64,000 nucleotides of DNA from Marinomonas pollencensis (lineage in GTDB: Bacteria > Pseudomonadota > Gammaproteobacteria > Pseudomonadales > Marinomonadaceae): positions 248,001-312,000 of the forward strand of contig NZ_QUNG01000005.1 of assembly GCF_003387375.1 (NCBI RefSeq), given 5' to 3'. The stretch's first letter is position 1. Every line of letters begins with the position of its first letter. Under the pieces are notes generated by a model that ran no database searches, had not been told where the DNA came from, and was given only the letters and a program-made list of their open reading frames with translations. Positions 58,257-64,000 of the stretch are shown here, in pieces. The translations under genes and the position numbers were made by a program.

Positions 58257-59177
58257 CTAGTAACGAATTTTAGGGTCAATGAAGACATACAAGATGTCGA
58301 CAATGGCGTTAAAAAGAATGGTCAGCGTACCGATCAAAATGGTGATTCCCATGACCATTGAGTAATCACGGTTAATCGCACCATTCACGAAGTGTTGACC
58401 AATGCCTCCGGTACCGAAAAACTGATCTACCACCACTGAGCCGGTAATAATGCCAACAAATGCGGGGCCAAGATAAGACACCACAGGCAGCATAGCTGGG
58501 CGTAAGGCATGACGAATAATAATGTGTGACTTCGGCAAACCTTTGGCTCTGGCGGTACGGATGAAGTTGGAATGCATGGTTTCTATCATGCTGCCCCGGG
58601 TAATACGGGCGATTTGTGCGATGTAGCTGGTGGACATAGCGATAACTGGCATGATCAGATAAGGCCAAGCGCCGCCATTCCAGCCGCCGGCGGGCAGCCA
58701 TTGGTAATGAATGGAGAAAAACAGAATGCACAAGGGAGCAATCACAAAGTTAGGTAATACCATTCCTATATTGGCAAAAGCCATCACGCCGTAGTCGAGT
58801 AAAGAGTTCTGGCGTAGTGCGGCAAACACACCGCATAACACTCCTACTGACACCGCCACGAGAAAAGACCAAAAGCCGATTTCAGCCGAGACAGGAAAGC
58901 TTTGTGCGACCAGTTGGTTAATAGTGAAGTCGGTAAAACGGAAAGAGTAACCTAAGTTACCGTGCAATAAATCCCAGAGATAATGGAAGTACTGGCTCAT
59001 TAGGGATTCGTTCATGTGGTACTTGGCTTGCAAGTTCGCTAATACGGCAGCGGGAACGCCGCGTTCTGAGGTAAATGGGCTGCCTGGAGCAAAGTGCATC
59101 AAAAAGAAAGAGAGTGTCACTAAAGCAAGCAGCGTTGGAATCGCTTCAAGCAAGCGTTTAATAATAAATTTGAGCAT
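58257..59177 (-). CDS. oppB: Oligopeptide ABC transporter permease OppB
   Basis: A 306-residue permease, the same length as E. coli OppB. It starts MLKFIIKRLLEAIPTLLALVTLSF. It has six membrane helices and the EAA loop FIRTARAKGLPKSHIIIRHALRP. It pairs with OppC as the membrane pore. It follows oppA after 99 bp. Confidence 0.94.
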   Translation of the reverse strand: MLKFIIKRLLEAIPTLLALVTLSFFLMHFAPGSPFTSERGVPAAVLANLQAKYHMNESLMSQYFHYLWDLLHGNLGYSFRFTDFTINQLVAQSFPVSAEIGFWSFLVAVSVGVLCGVFAALRQNSLLDYGVMAFANIGMVLPNFVIAPLCILFFSIHYQWLPAGGWNGGAWPYLIMPVIAMSTSYIAQIARITRGSMIETMHSNFIRTARAKGLPKSHIIIRHALRPAMLPVVSYLGPAFVGIITGSVVVDQFFGTGGIGQHFVNGAINRDYSMVMGITILIGTLTILFNAIVDILYVFIDPKIRY

Positions 59178-59276
59178 ACAAAATACCTGATTAGGCCGCG
59201 AGACGGCTAATGCTAGGAACCGTTAATGGAGAGTAAATCCCAGCGCATGACGGCGCTGGGGGAAGTCGAAGCAATC

Positions 59277-60899
59277 TTAATGCGCGATAATATACATATC
59301 GCGAGTGTAGATATTGTCTTCAAGGTTGGGCTTGTAGCCGCCAACATAGGTTTTCACCAGACGCTTGATAGAATATTGATAGATGGGCGCAACGGCCATG
59401 TCTTGATCAATGACTAAATCTTCTGCCTTTTGGTAGAAAGGCGCAGGGTCATTGGCTTTTGCTGCTTGCGCCATGTATTGGTCATATTGCGCATTTTTGT
59501 AATGGGCGTTGTTACTGGTATTAGTAGATTTAAACAAATCCAAGAAGGTAGAGGCTTCGTTGTAATCACCTACCCAACCGTCACGGGCAACGCCAAAGTT
59601 ACCTAGGTTACGAGTGTCAATGAAGGTTTTCCATTCTTGGTTCTCAAGCGTGGCATTCACTCCCAAGGTTTTTTTCCACATAGAGGCCACCGCAATGGCA
59701 ATTTTCTTATGACCATCGTTGGTGTTGTAGAGCAGGGTGAAACTAAGCGGGTTGTTCTTGTCGTAGCCGGCTTCTTTTAGCAGCTCTTTTGCTTTTGCAT
59801 TACGTTCTGCTTGTGTCCACTTCGCGTATTCAGGCTGTTTTGCAGTAAAGCCATCAACAGAAGGCGGGGTAAATGTATAGGCAGGGATCTCACCGACACC
59901 GGTTACGTATTTAGTGATGATAGAGCGGTCGATTGCATAAGAAAGCGCCTTACGAACACGTACATCATCAAATGGCGGTTGTTGGTTATTAAAGTCATAG
60001 TAGTAGGCCGCTAATTGCGGTGTGACTTTTACTTCATCGGGTGTGGTTTTCAATAACTCTTTATAACGGTTAGTCGGAATACCTGAGAAAGAGGTCACAT
60101 CCAAATCTCCAGCTTGATAACGGCTGAACTCGACGGTTGAATCCTTGATCGGTAACACAGTCACTTTGTTAATAATGGTTTTTTTGTCGTTCCAGTAGTT
60201 ATGGTTACGGACAAACACCATTTTCTCATTCACAATCCAAGTGTCTAACTTATAAGCGCCGTTGCTGACCAAATTGCCTGCTTTTGTCCAATTATCGCCA
60301 AATTTTTCAATGGCTTGTTTCGGTGCTGGGTACATGGCCGAGTTAACGGTCATTTTAACAAAGTAAGGTACGGAATGATCTAGAGATACCTGGAAGGTGT
60401 ATTTATCCAGTGCTTTAACGCCCAAGTCAGAAACTTTCGCTTTACCGTCGATGATGTTTTGCGCATTGTTGATGCCAGCAAGAGCGGCGTACCAGGAGTA
60501 AACAGACGCGGTTTTAGGGGCGACAAGGCGTTGAAAGCCATAGACAAAGTCATTGGCTGTGACGGGGCTGCCGTCAGACCATTTTGCATCGTGGCGTAAG
60601 TTAAACGTGTAAACAGTATTGTCGTCATTGACCGTATAGCCGGTGGCTACGCCAGGTACGAGCTTGCCACCTTCGCCTTCACTGTACAGTCCTTCAAATA
60701 GGTCTTTAGCACGAAGAGAGCCTGGCGTTCCTTGGATTTTCTGAGGATCTAGGGTCGCCGGCTCTCCTTCACCGCCTTTTACTAACTCTTGTTTGTCGGC
60801 TAGCTTTACGCCCACTGGCACATCCGCAGCGTGTACTTGCATGGCACTCAATGAGGTGGAGAGGAGTGCGCTTGCAAGCAACGTTTTTGTGAATTTCAT
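59277..60899 (-). CDS. oppA: Oligopeptide-binding periplasmic protein OppA
   Basis: A 540-residue extracellular solute-binding protein (family 5). Its signal peptide is MKFTKTLLASALLSTSLSAMQVHAA, and its conserved segments include GEPATLDPQKIQG, FNLRHDAKWSDGSPVTANDFVYGFQRL and SNGAYKLDTW. The binding cleft, which accepts peptides of varied sequence in the family, cannot be specified further. AAGGGAAG precedes the ATG. It is the first gene of the operon. The spacer to oppB (about 100 bp) may hold a stabilising or attenuating structure, as in enteric opp operons. Confidence 0.95.
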   Translation of the reverse strand: MKFTKTLLASALLSTSLSAMQVHAADVPVGVKLADKQELVKGGEGEPATLDPQKIQGTPGSLRAKDLFEGLYSEGEGGKLVPGVATGYTVNDDNTVYTFNLRHDAKWSDGSPVTANDFVYGFQRLVAPKTASVYSWYAALAGINNAQNIIDGKAKVSDLGVKALDKYTFQVSLDHSVPYFVKMTVNSAMYPAPKQAIEKFGDNWTKAGNLVSNGAYKLDTWIVNEKMVFVRNHNYWNDKKTIINKVTVLPIKDSTVEFSRYQAGDLDVTSFSGIPTNRYKELLKTTPDEVKVTPQLAAYYYDFNNQQPPFDDVRVRKALSYAIDRSIITKYVTGVGEIPAYTFTPPSVDGFTAKQPEYAKWTQAERNAKAKELLKEAGYDKNNPLSFTLLYNTNDGHKKIAIAVASMWKKTLGVNATLENQEWKTFIDTRNLGNFGVARDGWVGDYNEASTFLDLFKSTNTSNNAHYKNAQYDQYMAQAAKANDPAPFYQKAEDLVIDQDMAVAPIYQYSIKRLVKTYVGGYKPNLEDNIYTRDMYIIAH

Positions 60900-61230
60900 A
60901 ATCTTCCCTTTGCTAGTTAGCTTTTGTTTGTGTTTTTTATAATCGTTTCCTTAGACCGTCATTTCGCGAGAGGACGACGGCTGAACTTTTATATTTCATT
61001 AATTCACAAAAGGTCACAATCGAAATTCCGCATCATGTTATGCGTCTAATAAACCAACCGGCACTGGTGTTGGTAAGTGAAGATAATGTGAGAAGTGCTG
61101 TTTGTTTGAGATATCCGTGTTAGGGAGAGATGGCTTTGGTTGATAGTCGAGGCTCTGTATGGAGCCCATGATAAGCGCGTGTTACTCTTTGTTGATTAGA
61201 AAGGTAATTTATTAAATTAAGGTAGGAAGA
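60900..61230. other. Intergenic region between oppA and cysZ
   Basis: About 330 bases between divergent genes, which must contain both promoters. No gene, known RNA or repeat was recognised. Confidence 0.4.
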
Positions 61231-62010
61231 GTGATTACACAGCCATTTAAGGCCGCCGGTGCGTTTATAAAAGCACTGCCTCTGGCCGTTTCCCCAGGAT
61301 TAAGAATATTCATCGTGGTGCCTTTGTTAGCAAACTTTGCTTTGATGGCTTTGATTTACATGGTGGCTTTAAGCTATTTCAACGATTTAATTGCTATCGC
61401 AATGGACTATCTACCTAGCTGGCTGGCGTTTTTGCACTGGTTGTTTTATTTGATTTTCGCTGCGGTTATCAGCGTTTTGCTCTTTTATAGTTTCTCGGTC
61501 GGTATCAATATTTTAGCCGCGCCTTTCATGGCCTTTTTGGCAGAAAAAGTCGAAGAGCGACAAACCGGTAAAGTGTTTGATGAGGAGTTAAATGCGAAAG
61601 CGCTTTTGTTGATCACTGGGCGGACTTTGCAGCGAGAAATGCAAAAGATATTGTACTTTTTGCCGCGTTTTATTTTGTTGTTATTGATGTCTTTTATTCC
61701 CTTGGTCAATGTTGTTTCACCCGTCTTACTGCTGTTGTTTTCAGCCTGGATGCTGTCTTTACAATATATGGATTATGCCTTTGATAACAACAAGGTAGCC
61801 TTTCATGACATGCGCCAAATGCTGCGCACAAAACCATTATTGTGTTGGACGTTTGGTGGTATTGTGATGGTTTGTTTAACCATTCCATTGGTTAACTTAT
61901 TCGTTATGCCAATTGCTGTCGTTGCAGCAACCTTATTATGGATTTCGGTTTTTAGACCTCAGCACGGTGATGTGTCTTCATTGGTCGGTCGTACGAGTGG
62001 GCTTTTATAA
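61231..62010 (+). CDS. cysZ: Sulfate transport protein CysZ (EI24 family)
   Basis: A 259-residue membrane protein starting (GTG) MITQPFKAAGAFIKALPLAVSPGLRIF, close to the E. coli CysZ N-terminus pattern and length (253). It has several hydrophobic helices and the ILAAPFMAFLAEKVEE segment typical of the family. CysZ feeds sulfate to the cysteine pathway. GGTAGGAAG lies before the start. Its stop overlaps the start of the next gene by 1 bp (TAATG), so the two are translationally coupled, although their functions look unrelated. Confidence 0.9.
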   Translation: MITQPFKAAGAFIKALPLAVSPGLRIFIVVPLLANFALMALIYMVALSYFNDLIAIAMDYLPSWLAFLHWLFYLIFAAVISVLLFYSFSVGINILAAPFMAFLAEKVEERQTGKVFDEELNAKALLLITGRTLQREMQKILYFLPRFILLLLMSFIPLVNVVSPVLLLLFSAWMLSLQYMDYAFDNNKVAFHDMRQMLRTKPLLCWTFGGIVMVCLTIPLVNLFVMPIAVVAATLLWISVFRPQHGDVSSLVGRTSGLL

Positions 62011-62864
62011 TGACAATAAAGATTCTTGTAGTAGATGATGCGTCTTTCACGCGTGATTTGATTAAACGTACAGTGCGTCAGCAGTTTCCTGCTTCTGTTG
62101 TAGAAGAGGCGGTAAATGGCCGGAAAGCTCAGCAAATGCTTGCAAAAAGTCAGTTTGATATGATTTTGTGCGACTGGGAGATGCCTGAGATGACTGGTGT
62201 TGAGCTGCTGAAATGGTGCCGAGAGCAGAGTCATTATAAAAAAGAAAATATCCCTTTTATTATGATTACCAGCCGAGGCGACAAAAGTAATGTGGTAGAA
62301 GCCGTGCAATCGGGGGTCACTGATTATTTGGGTAAGCCATTTTCCAGTGAACAGCTGGTGAATAAAATTTTCAGTGCAGCCAAAAAGCACAAGATGGAAA
62401 GTAAGCTGGTGGCTGAAAAGCCTCGGAATGCTTCTAATGCCGCCGGACAAGGTGGCGTGGCGGCCGCATCGATTGATGTTTTAATGAACGCTGGAAAGTC
62501 CACCCGGCCAGTACAAGCGACTAAATTTACCCACCCAGCCGCTGCCACGGTGACGACCAAAGATGTCAAAATTCCAACCATGGTGCGCTTCGAAGAAAAG
62601 CAGTTCCGTTGTATGGTGATTCAACTCAGTAAGCAAGATGTGACTATCTTGATCAAGAGTGATGATGTGGTGCCGCAAGTGCTAGGGCAAGCGGTTCTGG
62701 ATTTAGAGTTGGCGGGCAAGGTGAATCGTTTGAACTATTATATTCAATCGGTAGCCACCACAGAGAAGAAACATGATTCTACCTTTTTGACGGTTGTCTT
62801 AGGCTTAATTGATCAGGATGCAGAAAAAGAAGCCTTTATCAGCCAATTATTCGATGGCTTTTAA
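62010..62864 (+). CDS. Response regulator with CheY-type receiver and unusual C-terminal domain
   Basis: A 284-residue protein. The receiver (about 1-125) has Asp9/Asp10, phospho-acceptor Asp55 (ILCDWEMPEM), Thr87 (MITSRG) and Lys109 (YLGKPF), all present, so it should be phosphorylated. A Gly/Ala/Thr-rich linker (about 130-185) leads to a domain of about 95 residues (MVRFEEKQFRCMVIQLSKQDVTILI ... VLDLELAGKVN) that resembles PilZ in layout but lacks the RxxxR motif. It may be a degenerate PilZ or another beta-barrel output. The cognate kinase is not obvious: phoR is convergent and would pair with phoB. Confidence 0.82.
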   Translation: MTIKILVVDDASFTRDLIKRTVRQQFPASVVEEAVNGRKAQQMLAKSQFDMILCDWEMPEMTGVELLKWCREQSHYKKENIPFIMITSRGDKSNVVEAVQSGVTDYLGKPFSSEQLVNKIFSAAKKHKMESKLVAEKPRNASNAAGQGGVAAASIDVLMNAGKSTRPVQATKFTHPAAATVTTKDVKIPTMVRFEEKQFRCMVIQLSKQDVTILIKSDDVVPQVLGQAVLDLELAGKVNRLNYYIQSVATTEKKHDSTFLTVVLGLIDQDAEKEAFISQLFDGF

Positions 62865-62917
62865 CACTATGACGCTGCGGTCTCATTAGTGCGTTAAAAA
62901 CGGCGGTGTCAGACTAA

Positions 62918-62950
62918 CTTGAAGTGTCCTATCAAGTTGGACACTTCAAG
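62918..62950. terminator. Inverted repeat between the response regulator and phoR
   Basis: A perfect 12-bp stem (62918-62929 with 62939-62950) and 9-base loop between convergent genes. No T-run follows on either strand, so termination is likely but not certain. Confidence 0.5.
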
Positions 62951-62960
62951 CTGGCCGCTT

Positions 62961-64000
62961 TTATTCTTCTGGTAATGTCGAGAGTGTTGACGAAGTTGCG
63001 GATGGAATGCTGTCGCTACGTACACGGTTAGCTGGGAAATGACATGAAAAGACACTCCCTCGATTGAGTTCACTGCGAATTTGAAGTTTGGCGTCATGAT
63101 GCATCAATATGTGTTTCACAATAGCCAGCCCAAGCCCTGTGCCGCCGGTCGAAGAGCTACGCCCTTTGTCGACCCGAAAGAAGCGCTCCGTAAGCCGCGG
63201 AATGTATCTAGGGTCAATACCTAGGCCGCTGTCCTTCACGGAGAACACGCCATTAAACTCGCTTGATTCCCATTTGACCAAGATAGCACCACCATTAGGT
63301 GAGTACTTGATGGCATTCACAACTAGGTTTGAAAAGGCGCTATAGAGTTCATTATAAGAACCATAAATACGGTCATTTTCGGCGAAATCAAAGCTGAGCT
63401 GATGTTGCTCAGAGAGAATGGGCGTCGCTATTTTCTCTATGGCTTCAATGAACAGTTGAACGCTATACCACTGATCCTCTTCTCGTTTTTCATCATTTTC
63501 GAGACGAGATAGCAGTAATAAATCGTCGATCAAGTGTTCCATACGAAGAGACTGGTCTGACATGTTAGTAATGCCTCTTTGCATGCTAGCAGGGAGGTTG
63601 TCTTTGAACATGTCTAGGGTTTCCAAATAGCCTTTAATCACAGTGAGCGGTGTTTTCAGCTCGTGAGAAGCATTGGCCACAAAGTCTTTACGCATTTGCT
63701 CTAGTAAGTGTAGGCGGGTGACATCACGGATAAAAATGAGGTGGTCATTCTTGTCATACAGAGTTGTTTGGATTTCTATATAGATACCTTCTTTTGCAGG
63801 TGACTTGATCACCAAAGGTTCACCAAAACGCTTTTGAGTGAAATATCGGAAAAAATCTGGGTTGCGAACAATATTGGTAATAGACTGGCCACGGTCTACG
63901 GGCCGCATAAGACCTATGAGGTGAGCGGCGGAATTGTTCCACCATTCTAGACTGCCCTCACTGTCCGCCATAATGACGCCTTCTTTGAGGGCCGCAGTAG
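62961..64000 (-). CDS. phoR: Phosphate regulon sensor histidine kinase PhoR, C-terminal part (runs off window edge)
   Basis: The reading frame is open to the window end, so at least 346 codons are present. It shows a PAS domain (LEWWNNSAAHLIG, QSITNIVRNPDFFRYF), the HisKA box ANASHELKTPLTVIKGYL with the phospho-His, and the HATPase with N-box VVNAIKYSPNGG, G1 KDSGLGID and G2 GGTGLGLAIVKH. These match E. coli PhoR in order and wording. The N-terminal membrane part and presumably phoB lie beyond the edge. Together with phoU in the same window it points to a phosphate-sensing system. Confidence 0.93.
   Translation of the reverse strand, partial: TAALKEGVIMADSEGSLEWWNNSAAHLIGLMRPVDRGQSITNIVRNPDFFRYFTQKRFGEPLVIKSPAKEGIYIEIQTTLYDKNDHLIFIRDVTRLHLLEQMRKDFVANASHELKTPLTVIKGYLETLDMFKDNLPASMQRGITNMSDQSLRMEHLIDDLLLLSRLENDEKREEDQWYSVQLFIEAIEKIATPILSEQHQLSFDFAENDRIYGSYNELYSAFSNLVVNAIKYSPNGGAILVKWESSEFNGVFSVKDSGLGIDPRYIPRLTERFFRVDKGRSSSTGGTGLGLAIVKHILMHHDAKLQIRSELNRGSVFSCHFPANRVRSDSIPSATSSTLSTLPEE

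Overview
This window is a chromosomal segment from a marine gammaproteobacterium of the Oceanospirillales/Pseudomonadales type. Marinomonas or a close relative is my best guess, from overall gene resemblance and gene order, not from a search. The core order is dnaA(-) | rpmH-rnpA-yidC-mnmE ... mnmG-rsmG-parA-parB-atpIBEFHAGDC. This is the classic origin-proximal block of these bacteria. No rRNA, tRNA, CRISPR array or intact insertion sequence was seen.

Layout. 1-4736: the 5' end of dnaA on the minus strand, a DnaA-box-rich intergenic region (likely oriC), then rpmH, rnpA, yidC and mnmE. 4737-21569: an insertion of about 17 kb between mnmE and mnmG. It holds a four-gene MdtABC-type RND efflux operon with an outer-membrane lipoprotein, then a minus-strand C3 module: acuR (TetR), acuI (acrylyl-CoA reductase), cdaR, a GntP-family permease and a glycerate kinase. 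About 1.7 kb without a recognisable gene follows, ending in a second DnaA-box cluster just before mnmG. 21570-33151: mnmG, rsmG, parAB and the complete F1Fo ATP synthase operon, with a recognisable promoter and a tiny upstream ORF before atpI.

33187-44746: a TrmB-like regulator; tcdA and a small membrane protein converging on csdE-csdA (cysteine sulfur transfer and tRNA ct6A formation); a MocR-like regulator; a DsbA-family protein; aspC; a small acidic protein; uvrD; and a YdgJ-like oxidoreductase. 44867-49834: proline catabolism, with PutA split into a 1040-residue PRODH/P5CDH enzyme and a separate gene for its usual C-terminal domain, next to an AraC-family regulator. 50009-52777: a quinone-oxidoreductase-like gene, an orphan phoU and a free-methionine-R-sulfoxide reductase.

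52847-55174: a two-gene unit coding for a small exported SUOX-fold (molybdopterin-oxidoreductase-like) protein and a membrane sensor-kinase-like protein. The latter keeps its ATPase motifs but has Gln in place of the phospho-accepting His and ends in a degenerate receiver. This is my best candidate for an undescribed signalling system. 55322-60899: a complete oppABCDF oligopeptide importer on the minus strand. 61231-64000: cysZ overlapping a CheY-type response regulator with an unusual C-terminal domain, then phoR on the minus strand running off the window edge.

Themes: replication origin and segregation, energy production, sulfur transfer, proline and peptide use, acrylate/C3 metabolism (consistent with a marine DMSP-exposed lifestyle, inferred), and phosphate signalling (phoU, phoR). 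Several start codons were moved downstream from the longest reading frame on the basis of family N-termini or ribosome-binding sites; this is stated per gene.
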